Shown here: positions 25,501 through 37,356 of the stretch, one piece after another
Layout of the letters: the number at the start of each line of letters is the position of its first letter
Numbering within the stretch: the stretch's first letter is position 1
Assembly (NCBI GenBank): GCA_002917075.1
Contig: NTMA01000088.1
Span: forward strand, 62,001 to 126,000
DNA from: Hawksworthiomyces lignivorus
Taxonomy: Eukaryota; Ascomycota; Sordariomycetes; Ophiostomatales; Ophiostomataceae
Reading direction: 5' to 3'
Length of the DNA stretch: 64,000 bases
The notes under the pieces: generated by a model
Databases searched by the model: none
What the model was told of the DNA's origin: nothing
Seen by the model: only the letters and a program-made list of their open reading frames with translations
Position numbers and translations under genes: made by a program

Positions 25501-27999
25501 CCAGATTGAGGGCTGACAATATTTTGTAGAGCGCCGTTTGCAACACTTTCCACTGTATTTCTCACATCGTCTTTGGTGCTCGACACCGAATAAGGCTTCA
25601 AGAATGGATGCGGACATGCATAGAGGACAAACGATGTACTCGGTTTCTCTTTAATGATCATGTTACAGTAGATGAAGAGCTATGTGGTCTCCGTACTGCA
25701 ACCAATATACGGAATAGTTATATCTAAAGTAGTTCCACTGCCACGGCATTGCAGCCCAGATTTCAGGGGATGTTCAAAAAAGTTCTATCCTCGTACGACG
25801 CTCCATCAGCTCCCTGGTTATTGGTTAAAGCTGCATAGACTGCTATACGTGTCGCAACACTTACGGTACAGAGAGTGTCCCACACTACCGGCAAGCAGTC
25901 TATTAAGTACGGTGTATAGACATCGAAGTTAATAATGCAGACACGACGCGTCCTCTCGGACGACAAAAGCGTGTTCAACGGCTCTCTGCATCACTGCTCG
26001 ATGTGCTCATATATAAGGCGTCTGCAACTTGCCTCCCTCAAAAATAATAATCAAAAAAGACTTGATACTGAGATAGATGGAAAGCAAACTTATAACTCTA
26101 TCCACGTGCGTTCTTGTAAAGAGATGTATTCTGCCGTGAATTAAATCGAATTCTTACAACCGGCCACTGTGCCTGCCCACCCGCAGTTGCAAAAGTAATC
26201 CTACATACTAGAGCTTGAGACATCATACAACACAACACAACGGTGTGTTGGCATTTGGTATCGTGAGTGCTCATATTGATGGCCAGCACTCTCTGCTGTT
26301 CATCATTTCCTCCCCTTTTCGCACTTAAGTAATACGAGTCGTTCCATTCTATATAGCATATATAATTTGGTGTTCATGTATTAGGCCTAACGCCTTCCAC
26401 TCTTTCACACTTGCGCGGACTGTCCTAGCTTGCATGCTAGAATTTTACGTGTATGTTATAGAACGGAAAACATGGGATTCAAGCAAGAAAAAGGGGTGAC
26501 AGATTCATGCTGAGGAAAAATTTTCAAATTTTTTTTGTAGCCTCATTATTAATTTTCTCCTTCCTCTACCGAAGCACCGCTAGGTTGAGAGAAACAGCTT
26601 CGATTTTTTTTTTATAAGCTAGGTGAAAAAAAGAAAGAGCCCGCAAGTTTATACGAGTGTGTCTAATTTTGGGACAGCCCCCAAAGGAGAAGCCATTCGC
26701 TAGCACAGTACAGGTCTCACTGTATTTATTCTCGGAGGACGCGCTAGCAAAAAACGGCAAGAGCCTCTTGTTGGTTGGATGCCAAAAATACGGGGTGCAT
26801 ATACTGGGATACGAGGCATGAATGCAGCCACGACGCTTAAAATCTTATTTGGTTGCTGGGGCATACGAGGTACACACTCTCATTCCCTTGTCCCTGGAAG
26901 TAAAAAACTAGCTCGAACTAGATTAAGTATTATAGATGTACATATTCTATTGTTACATCTTAAAATAGACACCAAAGGTACCTTATTTTTACCCCTGCAT
27001 CGAAGGAGACAGATCATGCGCTAGACCTAATATAAATACGAAGCAAAAGACAGTGCGTAGAGAATTAAACGGCACGTTAGAAAGACGCTGATCTATGTCA
27101 CTTTTCCCTCATGTACACGTAGTTAGTATGTATTCTCGTTTTTCTTTCGCGGTCTCTGCGAGGCAAAAAAAAAACACAGGCTTGTAGAGGAATGTCTCTA
27201 TTTGCGAGGCCACCGCAAGAACACATCCAAGTAGCATTTCATTAAGGGGATAATTCGTCAGGCCTTCTTTATTTTAGACCTTTTGTGTCATCTAGTAGAG
27301 CGTCCTTAACGATTAGCTTCTTTTCTCTCTCGATCACCCCCACTTCGGCCGTCATTCAGGAGGGGGATTTACTGGTAGGTACGTGTACAGCAGATGTAGA
27401 CAACAAGACACCTGAAGACGGGAGGGAAAGCCGTCATGGGCCTTTCGCAAGTTGATCCTGGCCTTCTAATCTACTTGTCCATGCTCCTCGCTTCTAACAC
27501 TGTCGCCTATGTTCTGTATTTATGGTTTTCTCTCTCCAGTGCCTTGGCCGCCTTGTTGGCAAACAGCGACGGCTCGCTTATTCTTTTCTTAAACAATCCC
27601 CATTCATATCGGGTGCTCAGATCGTACTTTGGCTACGGCAACTCGTTTCTTTTGCCCGATCCTCCTTGTTAGTCAACCTTTGTGCCTTGAGATCATGATG
27701 ATTTTCTCCTTTGACTAGATGTATTTTCGTTTCTAAACCTCAAGATCGACCGTCTACCACGCAAAACCAACGGTTACATGAACGCACATTCGCTCTTCCT
27801 ATTACGAAGTATACGCCTAGGGAGATACCGTTGTATTTCGTATTTCTTCCCGTCTTCGCCGCAGATCATTTGCCTTTCTGCGTCGTCTGAGCTTTAACTG
27901 CTCCAAAACATCCGGCGTCTGTCCTTTGTTATTGAAGGGGTCCCGCAATGATCCCTTTTCCCACTGTCTGCGCTGCTTTTTCTTTGCTGAATTCGTTTT
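19501..27999. other. 8.5 kb with no recognisable gene
   Basis: Only short frames (at most about 100 codons) occur on either strand, and none has a recognisable domain, exon chain or transposase/reverse-transcriptase motif. I saw no tRNA B-box pattern. An exact copy of TACGGAGTA is at 22377-22385. Two 20-nt segments beginning AGTACACCAT, at about 22027 and 22778, match at 18 positions. The interval separates CHS4 from the class IV chitin synthase gene. It could hold long non-coding transcripts, distal regulatory DNA or decayed sequence; the bases alone do not say. Confidence 0.5.
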
Positions 28000-29168
28000 A
28001 TCCTCAACCGGCCGGCCGAGAAGCCAAAAACCCCCATTTAAGATCTAACTGAAAACCTGCGAAGGAGCCGCGCTTCTCACTTGCGCTTCGGAAAAACAGG
28101 GTAGAGTGGGAAAGTAAAGGAAAGGGAGTGGCTGAGTGGAAAAAGTCAATGCTTATTAGGTAGCTAAGGAGTAATAGGGTCAGAAGAAGCCTTTTTGATC
28201 ACCATCCTCACTGCACACAGCGTTTTCCAGGGGAGAACCCTAGCCTCAGTCAGCGCCTGGGTTGCACTGTCTTCCATTTCCACCAGCGAAACATATAAAC
28301 ACACACTCTCCTATAGTTATAGCTTTGTGCATACTTTTTTGTGACAGAGCACCTTATTTTCCTACTATTTTTAGTCTACAATACGGCATCGTAGGTGAAC
28401 ATAAAAAAGAAAAAAAATTAAACGAGGACAACAGGGAAAAGGACACTAACATTTACTATCTAAAATCCATCTTCAACATACAGTGGCTTTAATTTTTTTT
28501 TTCCCCATGATTGATTCATGTTGAGAGCAAGCTCAGAGAGCAACGCACTCGCTGTTCATTGTTGTGGCTTTCTTTAAGTTGCATTGCAGCGAATCGGCTT
28601 GGCGCTCATCGCCGTCTCCTAAGAAACACACCTCCTCGCACTATAGCAGGGGATTACAAGGGGTGCCTGACTATATCCACAGTAGTGCCTGTGCCGGCTA
28701 CTTCCAGACGCCCAATAACAAATCCTGCAGTAAGACTCTGTCTCCCAGGCCACGTTCGTGTTGCCTTTCTCCTCTTTTTCCATCATTTCACTTTTCCTTT
28801 CCTCTCTTTCTTTCGCGTCTCCCCGAGCACCCTCAACATTTCGCTTTTTTCTGATCTCTTTACTTTGCTCACATCCATTCGTTCTCCTTTTCTTGTAATT
28901 TGCATTTGTTTGTTCATTTCGCTCACTATTTCACTCGGTTTCTTCCCACACTCTTCTCGAAGTGAACTGAGGTCTTTACCCCCTCTCCAGGCCTTCCTTT
29001 TTCCATCGCAGCCATTCTTCGACACCTCCGTCGACACCTTCTCCTAGTATCGACGCTCCGAAAGGGTGAATATTCCCATTATTATTTACTCATTTTTGTC
29101 ATTATACGCTTCGTTGTCATAACGAGTTTGGTGGTTGGCCAAGCTAACTCGACGGCTCCTACAGGGCA
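28000..29168 (+). promoter_or_regulatory. Promoter and pyrimidine-rich leader of chitin synthase, with probable 5' UTR intron end
   Basis: From about 28700 to 29000 the plus strand is strongly C/T-rich (repeated TTTC, CTCTTTC), a common leader composition in filamentous fungi. Just before the start codon, GCTAAC at 29143-29148 followed by CTACAG ending at 29164 looks like a branch site and acceptor of a 5' UTR intron. Its donor is not certain. The long frame 28511-29047 is a composition artefact. Confidence 0.45.
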
Positions 29169-32100
29169 ATGTCTCTCCCTGAAAGGCCTGGCGGCGCTCC
29201 GTCATACGACACGAGAAATGCATACCGGCAGTCTCCCTCGCGACGCAATCGCCCGACAGATGTCGAGGCTGGTGGCTATTATCCCGTCGACGGGCAACAT
29301 CAACGTGGGGCCTCTTTAACCTCCTTCGCCGAAACGATCAGGGGTCCTAATGGAACTGCAGACACTCTACCGCTATCCCCCTCGCTCGATCAGACCGAAG
29401 CCGTGCCTTCAGATCCGCAGCAGCCTTTTCAAAGGAAAAGGAGTCTGATCCGTCCGGAGCGGAATAGAATAGGGAAGGACCATCCCAACTACTATTACCG
29501 CAAGCATGCTGCCAATATGAATACCATCCCTTCGTCGACCGGCAACGACCCAATCCTGGAAGACTTGGAAGGAGCTACAGATGTTTCTGGCTCTCGCATT
29601 GGCGATGGCGTGTCGGACACATCTCAGGCACCGCAGCCTCTTGGTCGGAGTCGTACGAATAGCGACGAAGCGGAGAAGTCCCGTTCCCGACGACGAGCGT
29701 CTGGCCAAGGGAAGTCTGGAAAGATTCGAAAAGACAGCCGTGACAAGAAGATGGAGACTATTCGCCCACCGAGTTTGTGGAACGTCTACTGTGCTATCGT
29801 TACATTTTGGTGTCCTGATTTTTTCCTTCGCTGCTGTTGTCATAAGGTGTCAAAAGAGCAACAGCGTGCGTGGCGTGAGAAGATGGGTCTTATCAGCATC
29901 ATTATTCTCATCATGGCGTTCGTTGGTTTCTTAACGTTTGGCTTCAATCAAGCTGTCTGTGGCTCTCCTGGTATTCGCCTACGTGTGAACCATGTCACGG
30001 GCGGTTATATGATTTTTCACGGCGTTGCTTATGATTTAAGCACATCTCGACATCCTGGTGCTCAAGGCATTCCAACAGGCTCTAATGTCCTTTTTGACCT
30101 GCCAGAAAAGCATGCCGGCCAGGATGGTAGCTTTTTGTTTCAAAATGTCAACGGCAAATGCAAAGATATCATCACACTAGCCCCTGGTTCAGACGTTCCA
30201 ACAGACTCCAGCAACAATTTGGCTTGGTACTTTCCTTGCACGACCTTCAACCAGGATGGCTCCAGCCCAGTCAATCTCACTATTCCGTACTATCTTGGCT
30301 ATGCTTGTCACACCACTTTGAATGCTCGCAATGCATTTTATACTCAGCTCAGAGGCACTGCCGATGTGTACTATACCTGGGACGATATCAAAAATAGCTC
30401 ACGCAACCTTGTTGTATATTCTGGCAATGTCTTGGATCTCGATCTGTTATACTGGTTTAACGAAACACAAGTCACCATTCCATCGCGTTTCAAGGAACTT
30501 CGCGATAATACTACCGTTGTCAATCAGGCTATCCGTGGTCGGGACGTCACCCGAATGTTCCAGTCAAGTGATGATAAGGCTTACGCTGAATGCTTTGAGG
30601 AAATTATCAAGGTGGGCAGCGTAGATACGGACACTGTCGGATGCATTGCTTCCAAAGTGGTGCTCTATATATCGTTGGTTCTTATTCTGTCGATTGTCGT
30701 CTCTCGATTCCTTTTGGCTTTGGTCTTTCAATGGTTCATCAGCAAGACATATGCTGCCGCGAAGACCTCGCAAACATCTGATCAACGGAAGCGTAATCGG
30801 CAAATTGAGGACTGGAGTGAGGACATTTACCGCGCCCCAATTCGTATGCCGGGTGACATTGGAAGCAGCGTGGCTGGCGCAGGTTCTGATCGCAATAGCA
30901 GACGGAGCAGCTTCCTGCCAACCACTTCGCGGTTCTCGGCCGTTTCTGGTGGGGATCGGAATTCACGTATCCGCATGGCTCCTACCACTATGGCAAGCCA
31001 GAGCTCTGGTGCCCAACTACTCCACCCGAACTCGCTCTATCGTCAGAACAACGACAGCCGCAGCAGCTTCCTCCGGTCTACCGCCTATGGTAGCAACGCT
31101 AGCCCGACTGACGGTCCTGGTCCAGCTGGTTTCATTCATGAAGCTGTGGTGCCACAGCCACCGTCAGATTGGATGCCATTTGGTTTTCCCCTCGCACACA
31201 CCATCTGCTTGGTCACAGCTTACTCGGAAGGCGAACTTGGCATTCGGACCACATTAGATTCTATTGCCATGACGGACTATCCCAACAGCCACAAGGTTAT
31301 TCTTGTTGTTTGTGATGGTTTGATCAAGGGCAAGGGTGAGACAATGTCCACGCCTGATATTGTCCTCAGTATGATGAAGGATCTCACTGTCCCGCTCGAA
31401 GATGTCCAGGCATTTTCGTACGTTGCCGTCGCCAGCGGCTCGAAGCGACACAATATGGCAAAAATCTATGCAGGCTTCTACGATTACGGCGCGAAGTCGG
31501 CAATTCCTCTAGACAAGCAACAGCGTGTTCCTATGATGGTTGTTGTGAAGTGCGGTACTCCAGATGAAGAAAACAAGTCCAAGCCTGGCAACCGTGGCAA
31601 GCGCGACAGCCAAATTGTCCTTATGTCGTTCCTGCAGAAGGTCATGTTCGACGAGCGTATGACAGAACTGGAGTACGAAATGTTCAATGGTCTTTGGAAG
31701 GTCACAGGCATCTCGCCTGACTTTTACGAAGTTGTATTGATGGTTGATGCCGATACGAAAGTGTTCCCAGACAGTCTTACTCACATGGTCTCGGCCATGG
31801 TGAAAGACCCTGAGATCATGGGTCTGTGTGGCGAAACCAAGATTGCCAATAAACGCGCCAGTTGGGTGTCAGCTATCCAAGTGTTCGAGTATTTCATCTC
31901 TCACCATCTGTCCAAGTCATTTGAATCCGTCTTTGGTGGTGTCACCTGTCTTCCTGGCTGTTTCAGCATGTATCGAATCAAGGCTCCTAAGGGGGCACAA
32001 AACTACTGGGTCCCTATCCTCGCCAACCCTGACGTCGTCGAGCATTATTCGGAGAATGTTGTCGATACTCTGCACAAGAAGAATCTACTTTTGCTTGGTG

Positions 32101-32890
32101 AAGATCGATACTTGACTACGCTTATGCTTCGAACTTTCCCCAAGCGGAAACAGGTTTTTGTGCCGCAGGCTGTATGCAAGACTACTGTCCCAGAATCGTT
32201 TATGGTGCTTCTCTCCCAACGCCGTCGATGGATCAACTCTACCATCCACAACTTGATGGAACTTGTCCTGGTCAGGGACCTTTGTGGTACCTTTTGCTTC
32301 AGTATGCAGTTTTTCATCTTCATTGAATTGATGGGTACTCTTGTTCTTCCCGCCGCTATCGCCTTTACCTTCTACGTCAGTAAGTATCACAAGTCTTTCC
32401 ATCCGCTCTTGTTTTATCTCTCTTCGTTTATGTTGCTAACAATTAAGTCATCATCTCGATTGTCCACTCACCGCCGCAAATCATTCCTCTTGTTCTCTTA
32501 GGTCTTATTTTGGGTCTTCCTGCCGTTCTCATCGTGGTCACGGCTCATTCGTGGTCCTATGTTGCTTGGATGGCCATCTATCTCCTCTCTCTTCCTATCT
32601 GGAATTTCGTGTTACCAACTTACGCCTTCTGGAAATTTGATGACTTCTCCTGGGGTGAAACACGTAAGACAGCGGGCGATAAAACGAAGAAGGCTGGTAT
32701 TGAGTATGAGGGCGAGTTCGACAGCAGCAAGATAACAATGAAACGGTGGGCCGAGTTCGAAAGAGACCGACGGACCCGCAGTCAATACTGGAGTTCTCGT
32801 GAGAACGTTGCTGCTGGGGCACCCAGTGGGACTTGGTCGATGCCACCACCGAATCACCAGCAGTTTGATGAGTACTATTCAGATGCTTGA
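29169..32890 (+). CDS. CHS3: Class IV chitin synthase (Chs3 type)
   Basis: Two exons, 29169-32379 and 32448-32890, joined across a 68-nt intron (GTAAGT...GCTAAC AATTAAG), encode 1217 residues. The acceptor is AAG, chosen because it restores the conserved membrane stretch [18 protein letters not shown]. The enzyme polymerises GlcNAc from UDP-GlcNAc and extrudes chitin across the plasma membrane. The N-terminal about 235 residues are hydrophilic and end in a basic patch. Membrane segments lie near 240-262 and 497-525, flanking an extracytoplasmic-type domain with several N-glycosylation sequons. Catalytic motifs are VDAD (859-862), EDRYL (978-982) and QRRRW (1017-1021). Further C-terminal membrane segments follow. 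There is no myosin motor domain, so it is the class IV (yeast Chs3) type rather than class V. The symbol is by homology; filamentous fungi use other names. In yeast, Chs3 activity depends on Chs4, whose homologue lies upstream in divergent orientation. Confidence 0.96.
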
Positions 32891-33635
32891 ATTTGAGGAT
32901 TTCATCTTGCTCGTTTTGGGTTGTTTGACTCTCTTGTTTCATTTTACAGTTTCCAAAGGAAAATGCTTCTTTTGAAATAATCGGTATAAGTTTTCTTTTG
33001 TTTGAAATCTCAATTTTTCTTTATGATGATAAGGGGCAAAGGCCAATTTAAGAGCAGGGATAAAAGCACCATTCATACACGACAGTAATACGGGGCGGTT
33101 TGATTTATTTTCCTTCTCTCTTTTTTTTCTGCTTGTCTTTCTTACTCAACCCTGGTTTTCCTTGTCTTTATTGCTTTTTAGTCCCTACTTCTGTCTTTAC
33201 CTTATTTTATTGATGGGTCCCAAGATGACTTTTTAGAAACAGGGATAATGGCATCTGGGAAGGCGTAAATCACTGGAGCATTTTTAGCCGTGCTTTTAAG
33301 AAAAGAGTGCTGCTTTTGTACATACGTCATTACACATAGCTTTGTTGTACCTAGCTAGAAATTAATCCTATCTATTTTGTGTTGTTTTCGTGCATGATCA
33401 AGAATGTAATGATACTTCAAAACGATTGAGATTCTCTATGGCGCTCTAGAAGAGATGCTATGCTTGTTTGGTTCGTTAAGAATTACTATCTACCGCTGCA
33501 TTTTGTAACAAAAGACTTGGATACCATCTCTCATTCCGAGCTATTATCAAAGATGCATATGATATTTTCAGCTACAGGTCTTTGGAGATCTATGCACGAA
33601 TTTCCCAATGTCCTAGTAACGCATGATCCCGGCGT
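32891..33635. other. Convergent 3' intergenic region (CHS / secreted protein)
   Basis: T-rich 3' flank of the chitin synthase gene followed by the 3' flank of the leftward secreted-protein gene. No gene or RNA is recognised. Confidence 0.6.
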
Positions 33636-34356
33636 CTAGTTCTGAAGTGGACTCGGCTCTTGGCTAGTGAAGTTCGCCGTCAGCGGCCCCGCGGCCTTGC
33701 ACAAGGTCCCATCGCCTTGGCTTGTGCCCATTCCTATGGTACAGTTGGCGGGCTTGCATTGTAAATTGCTGGGGCGAACGGAGCCAGAGGCCTCAAATTT
33801 AGTGCTGAACTTGGTTAGTTTGGTAATGCAACAAGGTCTTTCTGTAAGGATCATTCTCTGGCTGAAGGACCTACGCAGTCTGGCCTGGACAAGTCGTCTC
33901 GATTAGGGTGATCTCGCCCTTCTGCCAGATGAATGAGACCACTGAATTGTCGCATGGGTACCGGGGTGCCAGGCTAGTGCCGGCTGTTAGGGAGGTCGAG
34001 GAGGAGTTGTACGTGCAGGGAGTGGTGATCTGGGTGCCGTTGTCCGTGTAGAAGAAAGAGACGTAGGATAGGGACGCATTGGACGCCGGTGACCAAGTGG
34101 CGAAGTGGTTAAGGATGAAGGAAGCTGGGTAGATGCAAGCGGCAGCTGACGACGACATAGGGTAAGGAGAAGCGCCAGATGCCGATGGACTCGGCGATGA
34201 AGCTGCACCGGCCGGCGGCGATGGCGAAAGCGCACCTAATTCCTCTAGCAGCTGTATAGGGAGGTCATACTGGAGGACGTCGAGGCTGAAAGCTGCAGTG
34301 GTAGGAATGTCGATGGCTAATAGCAGCAGAGCAGCAAGGCAAGAAATGAACTGCAT
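33636..34356 (-). CDS. Small secreted cysteine-containing protein
   Basis: Two exons, 34356-33875 and 33804-33636, joined across a 70-nt intron (GTAGGT...CTAACCAAGTTCAG), encode 216 residues. Residues 1-22 form a signal peptide (MQFISCLAALLLLAIDIPTTAA) with a clear hydrophobic core. A Ser/Pro/Ala-rich spacer follows, then a domain with seven cysteines after the signal peptide and several N-glycosylation sequons (NAS, NGT, NSS). Typical blocks are CIYPASFILNHF, SYVSFFYTDNGT, RYPCDNSVVSFIWQ and LIETTCP, then in exon 2 FEASGSVRPSNLQC and LTANFTSQEP. I recall similar uncharacterised secreted proteins in filamentous ascomycetes but cannot name a family. Exon 2 is supported by phase, the branch site and two more Cys blocks; without it the frame stops 162 residues in. 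It is probably extracellular or wall-associated. Function unknown; an effector role is possible but unproven. Confidence 0.75.
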
Positions 34357-35870
34357 ATCGAGCGAGGGTTTGTGCTGCTTCTAACGATGGTAGGCGAAAG
34401 CGAGTTAGCCTTTGGGTAGGAAAGATGGAAAGAATACAAGTCTAGAGCTTGCTAAGCTAGACGGGAGAATGCTTGGGTCGAGTGCAGTGACAAAAAGCAA
34501 AGGTAGTGATACTGGTATGCGAACAGATTCCCATCTAAGAAACGCACGAAGTGAAAGAAGTTTAGCAAGTGGAAGGTAAAACAAAATAATAGCTGCAGCT
34601 CGCTATGAAGACAGATATTGATGGAATAGAGAATTGCACAAAAGAAATGTTAGATAGATAGAAAAAATGATAAGAGTCTCGTAATACGGCAAACCAGGAA
34701 GGGTGATGATATTTTATTGTCTTTATACTCCGTATCTGGCAGAACGGTGAAGACGTTTTGCACTCAGCAAACAAGACCAGAGGACCAAGAAATGGAGCAG
34801 AGGAACCAAAAAGGAAAAGAAGCAAGTTCTACCCCCTGCGCACACACATGCTTGTGTAATGTGTTCATGTACGACAGGCCTTGTGATCCCGTCATACCTC
34901 TCATTTTCTCTTCTTGTTCTAACATAAAAGTGAACGATGGCTTGACCGAAAACTACTTACTTTGCAAGATAATCCACTGCTGTGGAACATTTCCTGGTTA
35001 AAGAACCGGGTCTCATAACTGAAGGTTGCCTCTCATTTCTGCTATTAGACAGAGGTAAAAAGGGTTTGCAAGACTTTCTTGAACCTGTAAAATTGCGAGC
35101 GTCGGTCGATCTCTCCAGGTCCTCCGCTTTGGAAGAGGCGAAGTAGTTTCCCCTAAATCTTCTGCCAACCCTCTCTTGCTGTTTCTTTTACAGTGTTTAC
35201 ATCCACCACAGACCTGGTTGTTTAACGCGCGTATTACATTGGAATTACATGTTTCATGTTTCGCCTACATAGAACGGCGGCACCCTCCCTTCGCAGGTAA
35301 AAGAGGGCAGGTTTGATCCATATTGGCCGGGCAGCAAAAATATCAAGGACTGGCTATTTCGTCACATCCGGCTAAGAAGACTAACGCCGCGGCCCAAGGA
35401 TAGGCGGGCGTGGAGGCACGAGAAAGACGAAGAATACAGGCAGAGCAATAAGATGTTGTTAATGCGCTCCTGGCTGGTTTTCCCCCTGTTGTTCTCGATC
35501 CAGTTTGACAAGCTGCCAGCCAATCGTTCCTTGCATAGCTACGGAGCATCAGTGCCAAGGCCACGGTCTTAAGTGTGGTTGACCCCCCTTGGAGAATCGA
35601 AAGAATGTGACACGGTCAGGGCATAATACCATTAGATTGAAATGGCGTTAGGGCCACTAATGTAATACTTGTAATACCTCCAACAGCCTCGAAGTTGATG
35701 ATACTGAAACTAAACTGCCCTCTCCAATACTCCAGTAGGGAAGACGATGATTCTCATCACAGGCTCTAAGAGACGGGCTGTTTGGTCATTGGGAAGCAAC
35801 CATTCACAAGGCAGTCTTCAGACAGCACGGAGTACAAATCCTTGTTGTCTGCCCCTCCCTGAAGCATGAA
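34357..35870. other. Intergenic DNA upstream of the secreted-protein gene
   Basis: Holds the promoter of the leftward secreted-protein gene. There are only short frames (the longest are 34717-35001 on plus and 35343-35564 on minus) with no recognisable product. One exact TACTCCGTA is at 34726-34734. Confidence 0.5.
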
Positions 35871-35875
35871 AAACA

Positions 35876-35972
35876 TCACGTGAAGACATTAATAGCCATC
35901 GGTCACGTGAACATAGTTATTTTAAGGGTTTTGCTCTGTCAGACTTTGCCTTGGGCGAATTAATACACGTGA
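35876..35972 (+). promoter_or_regulatory. Cluster of three CACGTGA E-boxes upstream of eL36
   Basis: Perfect palindromes TCACGTGA lie at 35876-35883 and 35903-35910, and ACACGTGA at 35965-35972. All fall within 100 bp, about 190-285 bp before the eL36 start codon. CACGTG is the core bound by bHLH factors such as Cbf1, which is tied to ribosomal protein genes in some ascomycetes outside the baker's-yeast lineage. The sites are seen directly; the factor is inference. Confidence 0.6.
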
Positions 35973-36020
35973 CCCACAAAGGTGGGAATCTAACAATTTT
36001 TTTTTCCTCCCCGTCCCAAT

Positions 36021-36051
36021 TTTGGCAAGCCCCAAAATTTGGCTAGTTTTT
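36021..36051. repeat. Small A/T-core inverted repeat in the eL36 promoter
   Basis: The segment reads CCAATTTTGG, a short spacer, then CCAAAATTTGG. The arms can pair over about 10 bp with one bulged base. It lies about 110-140 bp upstream of the eL36 start codon, between the E-boxes and the transcription start region, and could be a hairpin or a symmetric protein-binding site. Confidence 0.4.
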
Positions 36052-36159
36052 CTTCCTCGCGCCCAGTGAAAAAGTTCGACTCTTGATTTCTTTTCCCCTA
36101 CATCGACCGTCCCTCATCGAACGACAACAATCGTTTGAATCTCGACAACTAATTTTGCA

Positions 36160-36719
36160 ATGGCAAAGGAGGCAGCACCCAGAACCGGCCTGGCCGTCGG
36201 TCTCAACAAAGGCCATGTACGTTCGACTTCACAAGTTCCCCCCCAGAGATGAAGAGCAGACCAGGCGACGGGTTGGAGAACTGAGATGGGGATGGCAGAG
36301 CAAGGCCGTCTTCAACGACAATGAGAACTCATCCATTATTCATGATCTATTTTTCGACTGACACTTCTGTCATTCTTTCTAGAAAACCACTCCTCGCGTC
36401 GTCAAGCCCCGCGTCTCTCGCACCAAGGGTCACCTCAGCAAGCGTACCGCTTTCGTCCGCGAGATCGTCAAGGAGGTGGCTGGCCTTGCCCCGTACGAGC
36501 GCCGTGTGATCGAGTTGCTGCGGAACAGCAAGGACAAGCGTGCACGCAAGCTGGCGAAGAAGCGGGTGAGTTGCGCACTTATAACCTCCTATAGTCCAAC
36601 CCTTTCATAACCTTTGTTATATTTTGTGCTGACCTCCCTTTCAGCTCGGAACTTTCGGCCGCGCTAAGAGAAAGGTTGACGAGCTCACGCGGGTGATTGC
36701 CGAGTCGCGCAGACATTAG
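36160..36719 (+). CDS. RPL36: 60S ribosomal protein eL36
   Basis: Three exons, 36160-36216, 36383-36565 and 36645-36719, give 104 residues, the usual length of eL36. It begins [19 protein letters not shown], continues with the basic core ([39 protein letters not shown]) and ends in RVIAESRRH. Introns are 166 nt (GTACGT...TTCTAG) and 79 nt (GTGAGT...TTTCAG), both phase 0. eL36 is a structural protein of the large cytosolic subunit. The first intron close to the start codon is typical of fungal ribosomal protein genes. Because the exons are short, no single long open frame marks this gene. It converges with the UBX gene. Confidence 0.98.
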
Positions 36720-37356
36720 ATTGGATGAGCGGACGGTGTATGATGGGGCGGTAGGACAATTCGAGTTCATGAGCGACGAGAGCTAAGGCAACGGGAGCTA
36801 AGGCGAGACGAGGAGGATGAAGCATCACCTGGGATGAAGCAAAGGAAGCCTGATAAATGGTCAGCCAAAGGACGAGCGAGACGGCTACGAAGCACGCTAT
36901 GGCATGCCTTTGCCTAGTCTTCATCGCCTCGCTGTCTTCATTTTTTTTATTCTTGCTTTTGGGTCGGTATTTCGGTTGGCGTCTAAACACAACGACTATA
37001 AAACACAGCATCAAAACAAAAAGCAAATCAAATTACAAAAAATTGAGAAAATCAATTTAAAACCCGAGTGGCATATGCCCTCTTTAGCATGGCATCCTGC
37101 TTCTATTTCTAAATCTCGAATTCGAGAGATGTGACGGGTGGGATTGGAGAAAGGAACATTCTTAGGAATACAGTTGATAGAGCATGTCAAACGGTAAGAA
37201 CTACGAGTTGAAAATTGTCATGTATAGCTTTTCCACGTATGGCTATCCAGATGGACAGGAGAAAAATAAGTTGGTTGGTCTTGCAACATGCAACATGCAA
37301 TTTGAGAAGCAATTATGTACAAAGCGATACAGAGTACTATCCCAACTACCGATTCT
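36720..37356. other. Convergent 3' intergenic region (RPL36 / UBX gene)
   Basis: Both neighbours end here. The A-rich stretch at about 36985-37060 (AAACACAGC, AAAACAAAAAGC) could serve as the eL36 3' end region. No gene is recognised. Confidence 0.6.

Noticed and set aside
28511..29047. 178-codon frame just upstream of the chitin synthase
   Set aside because: Phe/Ser/Leu-rich translation of a pyrimidine-rich leader; no conserved features.
32380..32501. Apparent C-terminus of the chitin synthase in the unspliced frame
   Set aside because: This is intron plus out-of-frame exon 2. Splicing 32379 to 32448 restores the conserved membrane segment and continues to 32890.
36217..36382. Possible box C/D snoRNA in eL36 intron 1
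   Set aside because: GATGAAG and CTGA-like words are present, but the C box does not match the consensus well and no terminal stem or clear D/D' guide layout is visible.
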